64,000 nt of DNA from Ralstonia pickettii DTP0602 (lineage in GTDB: Bacteria > Pseudomonadota > Gammaproteobacteria > Burkholderiales > Burkholderiaceae): assembly GCA_000471925.1 (NCBI GenBank), contig CP006667.1:4278001-4342000 (forward strand). The letters are read 5' to 3'. Positions 27,262 to 37,683 of this stretch are shown in pieces (positions within the stretch are counted from its first letter, which is position 1; every line of letters starts with the position of its first letter). A model generated the notes under the pieces. The model was not told the DNA's origin and searched no databases. It was given only the letters and a program-made list of their open reading frames with translations. A program made the translations under genes and the position numbers.

Positions 27262-28107
27262 ATGAGCGCCAGCAGCAACGAACGAATTCTCGTGACGATC
27301 GACGATGGCGTCGCCGATGTCCGCCTGAATCGGCCCGACAAGATGAACGCGCTCGACCAGGCGATGTTCGATGCCCTGATCGAAACCGGCGAGCAGCTGG
27401 CCCGCATGCCGGACCTGCGTGCGGTGGTGCTGTCGGGCGAAGGCCGCGCCTTCTGCGCCGGTCTCGACATGGGCCGCATGGCGGGGATGCTGTCGGACGA
27501 CGGCACGGGCGATGGCCAGGCGCACAACGACAGCATTGGCGCCGGCCGCCTTGGCAAGCGCACTCACGGCATTTCCAATCGCCCGCAATACGCCTGCATG
27601 GTGTGGCGCGAGTTGCCGGTCCCGGTGTTCGCCGCGGTGCACGGCGTTGCCTTCGGCGGCGGCTTGCAGGTGGCGCTGGGCGCGGATGTGCGCTACGTCG
27701 CGCCGGACACCAGGCTGTCGGTGATGGAGATGAAGTGGGGCCTGGTGCCCGACATGGCCGGCATGGTGCTGACGCGCGGCCTGGTCCGCCCCGACGTGCT
27801 GCGCGAGCTGATCTACAGTGCGCGGGTGCTGAGCGGCACCGAAGCGTGCGAGCTGGGCCTCGCCACCTACGTTGCGGACGACCCGCGCGCCGCCGCGCTG
27901 GAAGCCGCGCGCCAGGTCGCGCTGAAGAGCCCCGACGCGATCCGCGCCGCCAAGCGGCTGATGGCGGTGGTGGAGCGCGGGGGCGACGCTGAAATCCTGC
28001 AGGCCGAGTCCGATGAACAGGACAAACTGGTCGGCTCGCCCAACCAGCGCGAGGCGGTGCTGGCCAATATGGAAAAACGCGCGCCGCGCTTCGATCCGGC
28101 ACGCTGA
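27262..28107 (+). CDS. Crotonase/enoyl-CoA hydratase family protein
   Basis: This 281-residue crotonase-fold protein has oxyanion segments EGRAFCAGLDMGRM and HGVAFGGGLQVALGAD, and SVMEMKWGLVPDMAG keeps a glutamate at the position of the first hydratase acid. An insertion of about 20 residues (SDDGTGDGQ...) follows the first motif, as in a subgroup of bacterial crotonases of unknown substrate. AAGGAG lies 9 bases upstream of the ATG. It is the last gene of the acyl-CoA operon and ends 10 bases from a convergent gene. Confidence 0.85.
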   Translation: MSASSNERILVTIDDGVADVRLNRPDKMNALDQAMFDALIETGEQLARMPDLRAVVLSGEGRAFCAGLDMGRMAGMLSDDGTGDGQAHNDSIGAGRLGKRTHGISNRPQYACMVWRELPVPVFAAVHGVAFGGGLQVALGADVRYVAPDTRLSVMEMKWGLVPDMAGMVLTRGLVRPDVLRELIYSARVLSGTEACELGLATYVADDPRAAALEAARQVALKSPDAIRAAKRLMAVVERGGDAEILQAESDEQDKLVGSPNQREAVLANMEKRAPRFDPAR

Positions 28108-28117
28108 AGCGCAACGT

Positions 28118-28495
28118 TCAGTGGTGACGCCGCACGGCCCGCCGGCGGCGCCACCACAGCGCGTAGATCGCCACGTTGACCACCAGCACCACCACGCCCA
28201 GCCACAACTGCACCGCCGGCGTAAGCCCTGCCGGATAGATCAGCGGCAACAGGTAGCGCTCGATAAACCCGCCGCTGTAGCCAGCCTGCCCTGCGGCATG
28301 CCGCAGCGTATTTTCCAGCGGCGTCAGCGGGCAGATCCAGCCGAGCCATTCGATCAGCACGCCCCACACCGCCGCGGGCAGGTGCAGCCACGCCACGCGC
28401 GGCCAGCGCAACACCAGCAAGCCGCCCGCCACCACGAACAGGATAAACAGCCCGTGCGCCACGACGACGAGGTCGGCGAGCCAGGCTGTCATCAT
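28118..28495 (-). CDS. DUF2784 family membrane protein
   Basis: This 125-residue protein has about four hydrophobic segments and matches the DUF2784 pattern: LADLVVVAHGLFILFVV at the N-terminus and WGVLIEWLGWICPLTPLEN in the middle. It ends in a basic tail rich in Arg and His. The function of the family is unknown. It follows the LysR gene by 10 bases on the same strand and is likely co-transcribed with it. Confidence 0.8.
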   Translation of the reverse strand: MMTAWLADLVVVAHGLFILFVVAGGLLVLRWPRVAWLHLPAAVWGVLIEWLGWICPLTPLENTLRHAAGQAGYSGGFIERYLLPLIYPAGLTPAVQLWLGVVVLVVNVAIYALWWRRRRAVRRHH

Positions 28496-28505
28496 CGTCA
28501 GCCCC

Positions 28506-29426
28506 TCAGTCTCCGTTCCCGGCCGCCATCCAGTAGCCGGGCCGCGCGAACTGCGCCTTCAGGTGCTCGATAAAGAAACGGATCTTGGCCGGCACCGGAC
28601 GCTGCTGCGGGTACACGGCCAGGATGTCGTAAGCGGGCAGTGCGTATTCGTCGAGCACGGTAATCAGTTCACCGCTCTCGAGCTGCGGCAGGATCTCCCA
28701 GGTCGAACGCCAGCCCAGCCCCAGGCCCTCGCCGGTCCAGCGGTGCAGCAGCTCACCATCGTTGCAGTCGAGGTTGCCGTTGACGCGCACCGTCACGGTC
28801 TTGCCGTTCTGGCTGAAGTACCAGCCGCGCTGCTGGCCGCCCTGCAGGTTGAACGCCAGGCAGTTGTGCTGCTCCAGGTCATCCAGCGTCTGCGGCACGC
28901 CGTACTTGGCGAAGTAGGCCGGCGTGCCGCACACCACGCGCTTGTTGGACGCGAGCTTGATCGCGACAAAGTTCGGATCGATCGCGCCGCCGATGCGGAT
29001 GCCCACGTCATAGCCTTCGCGCACCAGGTCGACCACGCGGTCGGTCAGGTTGAAGGAGATCTGCACTTCCGGGTTCGCGGCGAGGAAGGCCGGCGCGTGC
29101 GGCGCCACGTGCTTGCGGCCGAACGCGGCCGGCGCCGACACGATCAGGTGGCCGGTGGCCTTGTGTCTGCCTTCGGCGATCAGCATCTCGGCGCGGTCCA
29201 GGTCGGCCAGCGCCTTCTTGCACTGCTCCATGAACACCGCGCCCTGCTCGGTCACGGCGATGCGGCGCGTGGACCGGTGCAGCAGCTTGACGCCGATGCG
29301 CGCTTCCAGCGCGTTGATGCGGCGGCCGATCATCACCGGCGTGACGTTCTGCGTCAGCGCGGCGGCCGCCATGCTGCCGTGCTCCACCACGGCGATAAAG
29401 GCTTCGATTTGCTTGAGTTTGTCCAT
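28506..29426 (-). CDS. LysR-family transcriptional regulator
   Basis: This 306-residue regulator has a winged helix at about 1-60 (KQIEAFIAVVEHGSMAAAALTQNVTPVMIGRRI) and the periplasmic-binding-like effector domain. The helix sequence (NVTPVMIGRRINALEARIGVKLLHRSTR) resembles the large group of LysR proteins that act on adjacent metabolic genes. Its natural target is not obvious: the divergent side holds only a broken gene, which may be the original target. Confidence 0.88.
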   Translation of the reverse strand: MDKLKQIEAFIAVVEHGSMAAAALTQNVTPVMIGRRINALEARIGVKLLHRSTRRIAVTEQGAVFMEQCKKALADLDRAEMLIAEGRHKATGHLIVSAPAAFGRKHVAPHAPAFLAANPEVQISFNLTDRVVDLVREGYDVGIRIGGAIDPNFVAIKLASNKRVVCGTPAYFAKYGVPQTLDDLEQHNCLAFNLQGGQQRGWYFSQNGKTVTVRVNGNLDCNDGELLHRWTGEGLGLGWRSTWEILPQLESGELITVLDEYALPAYDILAVYPQQRPVPAKIRFFIEHLKAQFARPGYWMAAGNGD

Positions 29427-29626
29427 CTGGTATTTGTCTCCCGGGCGCCATTGTGCGGCATCGGCGCCGCCGTGGCACCCCGGCGGCGCTTATGAAGCGG
29501 ATCGGGCGCGGCGCATGGCGGGCAGTTTTTCAGGGCACTGGCAGGCACAATGCCGCACTTCGAGCCGCTGGTGGTGGTGGCCTCGCTGGTACTCAGCGTG
29601 CTGGCGGTGTACCCGATCGCCGCGGC

Positions 29627-29746
29627 AACGGCGAAGGCGAGTTCGGCAGCTGCATGGACAACCCCGGCTACGACTTCAACGACGCGGTGCTGCCGCTGGG
29701 TGCGGCGGCCTGGGTGCGACTGGTGCAGACCTATCTTGCGGCCTGA
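29627..29746 (+). pseudogene. C-terminal remnant of an M20 amidohydrolase (hippurate hydrolase type)
   Basis: Only the last 35-40 codons are recognisable: FGSCMDNPGYDFNDAVLPLG followed by AAWVRLVQTYLAA. That corresponds to the conserved end of M20D amidohydrolases (LHNPxYDFNDxxLPxGAxxWVRLxExxL). Upstream sequence in this 320-base gap (29427-29746) does not continue the protein in any frame, so the gene body has been lost. It lies divergent from the LysR gene, the usual position of a LysR target. Confidence 0.6.
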
Positions 29747-30463
29747 TCACGTCTGCCGCGGCGTCGCGCCGGCGCGTTGCGCCCGGCGCGCGTCCAGCTC
29801 GGCATTCATCTGCGCAGCCTCGCCCAGCACGTAAGCCAGCCGCCGCAACGGCCGGCTGCATTGCACGTGCAGGTACAGGTAGCTGGCGCCGCCGGCGACC
29901 AGCATCACTCCATAGCCCCATAGCAGCATCGGCACCGTCTGCTCCGGACGCGGCAGCGTGCGCCAGGCGCTGGCCAGCACAACGGCGGCAGGCGCCAGTG
30001 CCAGCAGCAGCCCCACGGTGCGCGCCGCCCCCTCCCAGAGCCGCAGCTGCAAGGCCACGCGCCGCTGCCGCGCTTCCAGCTGCGCCGGAGGTACGCGCGC
30101 GAGCTGCCGCAGCAGCGCGTCTTCGGCCGCGCGCTGGCGGTCCATCTCGGCCGCCTGCCAGCGCAGCGGGTTGCGCAGCCTGGCCAGCACCGTGCCGGTA
30201 CGCGCCAGCCCCGTACCCACGTAGCAGGCGGCGGCCAGCGCCAGCAGCGCCTCGAAGGTGCGCAGCGACCACAGCGGCACCGGGTGCTTCAGCCACAGCC
30301 GCCAGACTGCAAGCGCACCGCCGCAGACCAGGGTCGCCACCAGCGCGGCGATAAAGCCGAACCACAGCGCGCGCGCGAAGCCGCCGGCCGGCGCGGGCGC
30401 CGCAGTGGTGCGCGCCTCAAGGGCTTCAAGCAGTTCGTACGACGGCGGGAGCCTGGAATACAT
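29747..30463 (-). CDS. Membrane protein of unknown function
   Basis: This 238-residue protein has four predicted membrane segments in two pairs (about 38-58 and 72-92, then 142-165 and 180-200). They are separated by a charged cytoplasmic stretch rich in Arg, Gln and Glu that may form a coiled coil. No family is recognised. The ATG at 30463 is preferred because the upstream in-frame extension is arginine-rich and featureless. It overlaps no neighbour and abuts the M20 remnant at its 3' end. Confidence 0.65.
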   Translation of the reverse strand: MYSRLPPSYELLEALEARTTAAPAPAGGFARALWFGFIAALVATLVCGGALAVWRLWLKHPVPLWSLRTFEALLALAAACYVGTGLARTGTVLARLRNPLRWQAAEMDRQRAAEDALLRQLARVPPAQLEARQRRVALQLRLWEGAARTVGLLLALAPAAVVLASAWRTLPRPEQTVPMLLWGYGVMLVAGGASYLYLHVQCSRPLRRLAYVLGEAAQMNAELDARRAQRAGATPRQT

Positions 30464-30646
30464 GGTCGGGCCTGGCGAGGGAATACCGCCATTTTCGCCG
30501 CTTGCGCACGTGCCGGATAGACACCACGCCGCGCGGGACCGGGGCGTACCCACCGCTGCGCTGCGTGGCCGGCTCATCACACCACATATCCAATTGCATA
30601 CGCCGGCGTGCCATCGGCGACCGTCTCATCGGGCTTCCATGGCCAT

Positions 30647-30669
30647 ATTCCATACACAGGGTATCGAAT
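30647..30669. promoter_or_regulatory. Inverted repeat in the gcl promoter region
   Basis: ATTCCATAC (30647-30655) and GTATCGAAT (30661-30669) form a 9-base inverted repeat with one mismatch and a 5-base spacer, about 90 bases before the gcl start. It is the only strong dyad in the 294-base gap 30464-30757 and is a candidate operator for the glyoxylate cluster. The cognate regulator is not evident in the window. Confidence 0.5.
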
Positions 30670-30757
30670 CAACTGATCGTCCTTCTGTTTATCCCGCCCC
30701 CGTTGCGGGACTAGGATCGACTCCAATGCGAATCCCACCACCATTGGAGACAAGATC

Positions 30758-32542
<1,785 letters not shown>

Positions 32543-32653
32543 GCAGCACGATTCCAACATGGAAGCGCGGGCTATGGCCCGCGCAAATCCAGCGCCCCTG
32601 CATAACCGGTTCTGCACCGGCAGAACGACAACACAACTAAACCGGAGAGACGT

Positions 32654-33436
32654 ATGACCAAACTTGCGGCCAACCTGACCATGCTGTTCAACGAAGTGGG
32701 CTTTCTCGACCGCTTCGAAGCCGCCGCGCGCGCGGGCTTCCGCGGCGTGGAATTCCTGTTTCCGTATGCGTTCCACGCGGACCAGATCGCTGACCGCCTG
32801 AACCGCTTCCAGCTGGATCTGGTGCTGCACAACCTGCCCGCCGGCAAGTGGGAAGCGGGCGAGCGCGGCATTGCCTGCCATCCGGACCGCGTGGGCGAGT
32901 TCCAGGACGGCGTGGGCGAGGCCATCAAGTACGCCAAAGTGCTGGGCGTGCGCCAGTTGAACTGCCTGGTCGGCATCCTGCCGCAGAACGTCAAGCGCGA
33001 ACAGGCGCAGGAAACGCTGGTGGAAAACCTGCGCTTCGCTACCAGCGCCCTGGCCGCCGAGCATATCGACCTGCTGGTCGAGCCGATAAACACCTTCGAC
33101 ATCCCCGGCTTCTTCCTGTCGCGCACGCAGCAGGCTGTCGACCTGATCAACCAGGTCAACGCGCCCAACCTGTACGTGCAGTACGACATCTATCACATGC
33201 AGCGCATGGAAGGCGAAATTGCCAACACCATCAAGGCCAACCTGCCGAAGATCAAGCATGTGCAACTGGCCGACAACCCGGGCCGCAACGAGCCGGGCAC
33301 GGGTGAGCTGAACTACCAGTACCTATTCAAGTTCCTGGACGAGATTGGATACACCGGCTGGATCGGCTGCGAGTACAAGCCGAAGACCACCACCGAGGCC
33401 GGGCTGGGCTGGCGCGCCGCGCACGGCGTGCAGTGA
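32654..33436 (+). CDS. hyi: Hydroxypyruvate isomerase
   Basis: This 260-residue xylose-isomerase-like TIM barrel interconverts hydroxypyruvate and tartronate semialdehyde. Recognisable segments are ANLTMLFNEVGFLDRF at the start, LVEPINTFDIPGFFLSRT in the middle, QYDIYHMQRMEG and the C-terminal GCEYKPKTTTEAGLGW. Conserved Glu, Asp and His residues in these segments build the metal site. It lies 111 bases after gcl in a gap with a GC hairpin (near 32564-32583) that may tune relative expression. Confidence 0.95.
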   Translation: MTKLAANLTMLFNEVGFLDRFEAAARAGFRGVEFLFPYAFHADQIADRLNRFQLDLVLHNLPAGKWEAGERGIACHPDRVGEFQDGVGEAIKYAKVLGVRQLNCLVGILPQNVKREQAQETLVENLRFATSALAAEHIDLLVEPINTFDIPGFFLSRTQQAVDLINQVNAPNLYVQYDIYHMQRMEGEIANTIKANLPKIKHVQLADNPGRNEPGTGELNYQYLFKFLDEIGYTGWIGCEYKPKTTTEAGLGWRAAHGVQ

Positions 33437-33517
33437 CCGCTGCGGTAACCCCTGCTGTAACCCGTTACCACCTACGCCAACCAAGACAGACTTAATCTCA
33501 TACAAGGAGACATCAAC

Positions 33518-34432
33518 ATGGCAAACCAACGCAACGTCGGCTTCATCGGCCTGGGCATCATGGGCGCACCGATGGCGGGCCACCTGCGCGCCGCCGGCCA
33601 CACGCTGTTCGTGCATGACGTCAACCCGGCCCCGCAAGCGCTGGTCGATGCAGGCGTGACCGTCTGCACCAGCGCCGAGGAAGTCGCCAAGCGTGCCGAC
33701 ATCATCGTCATCATGGTGCCGGATACCCCGCACGTGGAAGCCGTGCTGTTTGCCGACAAGGGCGTTGCCGCCGCGCTGAAGGCCGCCGGCAAGGAAGCCA
33801 GCTACAGCAAGATCGTGGTCGACATGAGCTCGATCTCGCCGATCGCGACCAAGGACTTCGCCGCACGCATCAACAAGCTGGGGGCCTCGTACCTGGACGC
33901 ACCGGTGTCCGGTGGTGAGGTGGGCGCAAGGGCCGCTTCGCTGACCATCATGGTCGGGGGGCCGCAGGAAGCCTTCGACCAGGTCAAGCCGTTGTTCGAC
34001 CTGATGGGCAAGAACGTCACGCTGGTGGGCGGCAACGGCGACGGCCAGACTACCAAGGTGGCAAACCAGATCATCGTCGCGCTGAACATCCAGGCCGTGT
34101 CTGAAGCGCTGCTGTTCGCCTCCAAGGCGGGTGCCGATCCGGCCAAGGTGCGCCAGGCGCTGATGGGCGGCTTCGCGGCCTCGCGCATCCTGGAAGTGCA
34201 CGGCGAGCGCATGGTCAAGCGCACCTTCGACCCGGGCTTCCGCATCGAGTTGCACCAGAAGGACCTGAACCTGGCGCTGCAAGGTGCCAAGGCGCTGGGC
34301 GTGGCACTGCCCAACACCGCCACCGCGCAGGAGCTCTTCAACACGTGCTCGGCCAACGGCCTGGGCAAGCAAGACCACTCGGCACTGTGCCGCGCGATCG
34401 AAATCATGTCGAACCACCAGATCGCGAAGTAA
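33518..34432 (+). CDS. glxR: Tartronate semialdehyde reductase (2-hydroxy-3-oxopropionate reductase)
   Basis: This 304-residue beta-hydroxyacid dehydrogenase reduces tartronate semialdehyde to D-glycerate with NAD(P)H. It has the dinucleotide motif GFIGLGIMGAPMAGHL (9-24), the substrate-site signature DAPVSGGEVGARAASL and the catalytic lysine segment GQTTKVANQIIVALN. It follows hyi by 81 bases. It is slightly longer than E. coli GlxR (292 residues) through its N- and C-terminal ends. Confidence 0.95.
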   Translation: MANQRNVGFIGLGIMGAPMAGHLRAAGHTLFVHDVNPAPQALVDAGVTVCTSAEEVAKRADIIVIMVPDTPHVEAVLFADKGVAAALKAAGKEASYSKIVVDMSSISPIATKDFAARINKLGASYLDAPVSGGEVGARAASLTIMVGGPQEAFDQVKPLFDLMGKNVTLVGGNGDGQTTKVANQIIVALNIQAVSEALLFASKAGADPAKVRQALMGGFAASRILEVHGERMVKRTFDPGFRIELHQKDLNLALQGAKALGVALPNTATAQELFNTCSANGLGKQDHSALCRAIEIMSNHQIAK

Positions 34433-34443
34433 GCAGCAACCAC

Positions 34444-34476
34444 GTCGTCCCCGCCCTGCGGGGACGACACGCTTTT
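34444..34476 (+). terminator. Stem-loop between glxR and ttuD
   Basis: A perfect 11-base stem (GTCGTCCCCGC with GCGGGGACGAC, loop CCT) lies 12 bases after the glxR stop codon, and TTTT follows 4 bases after the stem. It could be a partial terminator that lowers ttuD and pyk expression, or an mRNA-end stabiliser. Confidence 0.5.
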
Positions 34477-34498
34477 CCCGTCAGCACCAGGATTCTTC

Positions 34499-35821
34499 AT
34501 GCTCGTCACCGAACCCCAAGCCGCCCTGCTGTCGCCCCAGCGCACGGCAGCCAATCCCGGACAGCTCAATCCCCGCGCGCTGTTGCGCGACCTGTTCGAT
34601 ACCGCGGTCGCCTCCGTCAGCGCCAGCCACTGCCTGCCCCCGCACCTGCCCGTGCCGCCCAAGGGCCGCACCGTGGTGATCGGCGCCGGCAAGGCCGCCG
34701 CCGCGATGGCGCAGGCGGTGGAGGCGAACTGGCAAGGCGAACTGTCGGGCCTGGTGGTGACGCGCTACGGCCATGGTGCCGACTGCAAGCGCATCGAAGT
34801 CGTGGAAGCCGCCCACCCCGTTCCCGACGAAGCCGGCGCGCGTGCCGCGCAACGGATGGTAGAACTGGTGCAGGGCCTGACGGCCGACGACCTGGTGCTG
34901 TGCCTGATCTCAGGTGGTGGCTCGGCGCTGCTGGCCGCGCCCGCCCCCGGCCTGACGCTGGCCGACAAGCAGGCCGTCAACAAGGCACTGCTCAGGAGCG
35001 GCGCGAGCATTGGCGAGATGAACTGCGTGCGCAAGCACCTGTCCGCGCTCAAGGGCGGCCGCCTGGCGCTGCACTGCGCGCCGGCACGCGTCGAGACGCT
35101 GCTGATTTCCGATATCCCCGGCGATGATCCCACGCTGATCGCGAGCGGTCCGACGCTGCCCGACGCGACCACCTGCGCCGATGCGCTGGCCGTCATCGCC
35201 AAGTACGGCATCGAAGTGCCGGCCAATGTGCACGCGCACCTGGAAAGCGGCGCGGGCGAAACGCCCAAGCCCGGCGACGCGCGTTTCGAAGGTCACCTCA
35301 GCGCGACGCTGGCCACCGCGCAGCAATCGCTCGAAGCCGCCGCCGCGCGTGCGCGCGAACTCGGCTACGAAGCCCACATCCTGTCCGACTGCATCGAAGG
35401 CGAAGCGCGCGAGGTGGCCGAAGTGCATGCCGCCATCGCGCGCCAGATCGCACAGCGCGGCCAACCCTTCAGCAAGCCGTGCGTGCTGCTGTCCGGCGGC
35501 GAGACCACGGTGACCGTGCGCGGCAAGGGCCGCGGCGGGCGCAACGCGGAGTTCCTGCTGTCGCTGGCCGTCGCACTCGATGGCCTGGCCGGCGTGCATG
35601 CGATCGCCTGCGATACCGATGGCATCGACGGCTCCGAGGACAACGCCGGCGCGCTGCTGTCGCCCGACACGCTGACCCGCGCCACCGCGCGCGGCCTGTC
35701 GGCGCGCGCACACCTGGACAACAACGACGGCTACGGCTTCTTTGCCGGCGTGGACGACCTGATCGTCACCGGCCCGACCCGTACCAACGTGAACGACTTC
35801 CGCGCCATCCTGATCGTGTAA
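34499..35821 (+). CDS. ttuD: Glycerate 2-kinase/hydroxypyruvate reductase (MOFRL family)
   Basis: This 440-residue two-domain protein has an N-terminal DUF4147 domain (VVIGAGKAAAAMAQAVEANW; LISGGGSALL) and a C-terminal MOFRL domain (LLSGGETTVTVRGKGRGGRNAEF; IACDTDGIDGSEDNAGA). TtuD-type proteins were first called hydroxypyruvate reductases, but this family mainly phosphorylates glycerate to 2-phosphoglycerate. In this cluster it links GlxR product D-glycerate to lower glycolysis and the adjacent pyruvate kinase. Confidence 0.92.
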   Translation: MLVTEPQAALLSPQRTAANPGQLNPRALLRDLFDTAVASVSASHCLPPHLPVPPKGRTVVIGAGKAAAAMAQAVEANWQGELSGLVVTRYGHGADCKRIEVVEAAHPVPDEAGARAAQRMVELVQGLTADDLVLCLISGGGSALLAAPAPGLTLADKQAVNKALLRSGASIGEMNCVRKHLSALKGGRLALHCAPARVETLLISDIPGDDPTLIASGPTLPDATTCADALAVIAKYGIEVPANVHAHLESGAGETPKPGDARFEGHLSATLATAQQSLEAAAARARELGYEAHILSDCIEGEAREVAEVHAAIARQIAQRGQPFSKPCVLLSGGETTVTVRGKGRGGRNAEFLLSLAVALDGLAGVHAIACDTDGIDGSEDNAGALLSPDTLTRATARGLSARAHLDNNDGYGFFAGVDDLIVTGPTRTNVNDFRAILIV

Positions 35822-35928
35822 GCCGTCCGCAGCATCGCAGCAAAGCCGTACCGAACCAGTAGTTCACCTGAACAGCATCATCCGGCGCGCCATGTGGCGC
35901 GCCACTCGAGAATGGAAGAGGAGACATC

Positions 35929-37392
35929 ATGAGACGCCAGCGCAAAGCGAAGATCGTGGCCACGCTCGGCCCCGCCAGCACCGACATCGCGGTGATCCGC
36001 GCGCTGTTCGAGGCTGGCGCGGACGTGTTCCGGCTCAACTTCAGCCACGGCACGCACGAGGACCACCGCGCGCGCTACGACGCCGTGCGCCAGGTCGAGG
36101 CCGAGACCGGCCGCCCCATCGGCGTGCTGGCCGACCTGCAGGGCCCCAAGCTGCGCATCGGCACCTTCGCCGCCGGCAAGGTCGCGGTGCGCGCGGGCGA
36201 TGTGTTCGTGCTCGACAGCGATCCCACGCCGGGCGACGGCACCCGCGTCTACCTGCCGCATCCCGAGTTGTTCGAGGCCGCGCAACCCGGCCAGTCGCTG
36301 CTGATCGACGACGGCAAGGTGCGCCTGTCGGTCGAGTCTGTGTCCACCGGCAGCATCACCACGCGCGTGGTCAACAATGGCACGCTGTCCGACCGCAAGG
36401 GCGTGAACGTGCCCGACGCCGTGATCCCCATCCCCGCGCTGACCGAGAAGGACCGCAAGGACCTGGACTTCGCGCTGTCGCTGGGCGCGGACTGGATCGG
36501 GCTGTCGTTCGTGCAGCGCCCGTCCGATATCGTCGAAGCGCGCGAGATCGTCGGCACCCGTGCCGGCATCCTGTCCAAGATCGAGAAGCCGGCCGCGCTG
36601 CAGCAACTCGAAGAGATCGTGCGCGTGTCCGATTCCGTGATGGTGGCCCGCGGCGACCTTGGCGTGGAGCTGCCGCCGGAGCGCGTGCCGGGCGTGCAGA
36701 AGCGCATCCTGCGCGTGTGCCGCCAGCTCGGCAAACCCGTGGTGATCGCCACGCAGATGCTGGAATCGATGATCGACTCGCCGGTGCCCACGCGCGCCGA
36801 GGCGTCGGACGTGGCCAGCGCCATCTATGAAGGCGCCGACGCGGTGATGCTGTCGGCCGAGTCGGCCAACGGCCGCTACCCGGTGCCGGCGGTGTCGATG
36901 ATGAACCGCATCGTCACCGAGGTGGAACGCGACCCGCTGTACCGCAACCTGCTCGACGCCCAGCACGAGACCCCGCTGAACACGCGCCAGGATGCGATCT
37001 GCGCGGCGCTGCGCGAAGTCACGCAGATCATCGGCGCGGCCGCGACGGTGACCTACACCTCGTCTGGCGCCACGGCGCTGCGTGCGGCGCGCGAGCGGCC
37101 GTGCGCGCCCATCGTCAGCATTACGCCGAACCTGGAGATCGCGCGCCGCCTGGCGATTGCCTGGGGCATCCACTCGACCGTGAGCCCGGACGTGCAGAGC
37201 GTCGATGAAATGGTCGACGCCGCCACGCGCGCGGCGCTGGTGGAAGGCTACGCCGCGCCGGGTGACCAGATCACCATCGCCGCGGGCATGCCGTTCGGGC
37301 AGGGCGGGACCACCAACCTGCTGCGCGTGGCGGAGGTCGGCGCCAGCGCCGCAGCCACCACGCCTGCCACGCGCGAGGCTGCCCTGGCCTGA
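35929..37392 (+). CDS. pyk: Pyruvate kinase
   Basis: Pyruvate kinase converts phosphoenolpyruvate and ADP to pyruvate and ATP. The 487-residue enzyme has KIVATLGPAS near the N-terminus, the active-site stretch ILSKIEKPAALQQLEEIV and MVARGDLGVELPPE. The metal and substrate loop (ATQMLESMIDSPVPTRAEASDVASAI) and the C-terminal allosteric domain are also present. It is the last gene of the gcl cluster, 107 bases after ttuD. It is probably a pathway-dedicated copy; the main glycolytic copy would lie elsewhere. Confidence 0.95.
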   Translation: MRRQRKAKIVATLGPASTDIAVIRALFEAGADVFRLNFSHGTHEDHRARYDAVRQVEAETGRPIGVLADLQGPKLRIGTFAAGKVAVRAGDVFVLDSDPTPGDGTRVYLPHPELFEAAQPGQSLLIDDGKVRLSVESVSTGSITTRVVNNGTLSDRKGVNVPDAVIPIPALTEKDRKDLDFALSLGADWIGLSFVQRPSDIVEAREIVGTRAGILSKIEKPAALQQLEEIVRVSDSVMVARGDLGVELPPERVPGVQKRILRVCRQLGKPVVIATQMLESMIDSPVPTRAEASDVASAIYEGADAVMLSAESANGRYPVPAVSMMNRIVTEVERDPLYRNLLDAQHETPLNTRQDAICAALREVTQIIGAAATVTYTSSGATALRAARERPCAPIVSITPNLEIARRLAIAWGIHSTVSPDVQSVDEMVDAATRAALVEGYAAPGDQITIAAGMPFGQGGTTNLLRVAEVGASAAATTPATREAALA

Positions 37393-37436
37393 GCGAACCG
37401 ATAGCGTTCCCGGCCCGGGACCTTCAGGCAGTGACG

Positions 37437-37466
37437 GAACCGGGCGCGAGCCCGGTTCTTTGTTTT
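37437..37466 (+). terminator. Intrinsic terminator after pyk
   Basis: A perfect 9-base stem (GAACCGGGC with GCCCGGTTC, loop GCGA) is followed by TTTGTTTT. It marks the end of the gcl-hyi-glxR-ttuD-pyk transcript. Confidence 0.85.
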
Positions 37467-37471
37467 GCCGC

Positions 37472-37519
37472 ACACCACTTGCGTTGCCCGACTCCAGGGC
37501 GAGCAGGTGGTGTTTTTTT
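37472..37519 (+). terminator. Second tandem terminator after pyk
   Basis: Long stem ACACCACTTGC (37472-37482) with GCAGGTGGTGT (37503-37513, one G-U pair) encloses a GCCC/GGGC inner stem and runs into seven T residues. With the preceding hairpin it makes a double stop before the metallopeptidase gene. A 14-base perfect palindrome (37527-37540) follows it; the rest of the gap to 37683 shows nothing else. Confidence 0.75.
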
Positions 37520-37683
37520 GTGCGCTGCCGCCATGGCGGCGCACAAAGCGAAAGTGCGCTAACGAAGACCGGCCCGCCGCTGTCCGGAATGCAACGGTCG
37601 CGCTCAGCGGCATCCGCTACCCCCGATTGCTATACTGGTTGCCACCTGCACCTCGCCAGAAACCCTACTCTCCCGGAGCCCCC

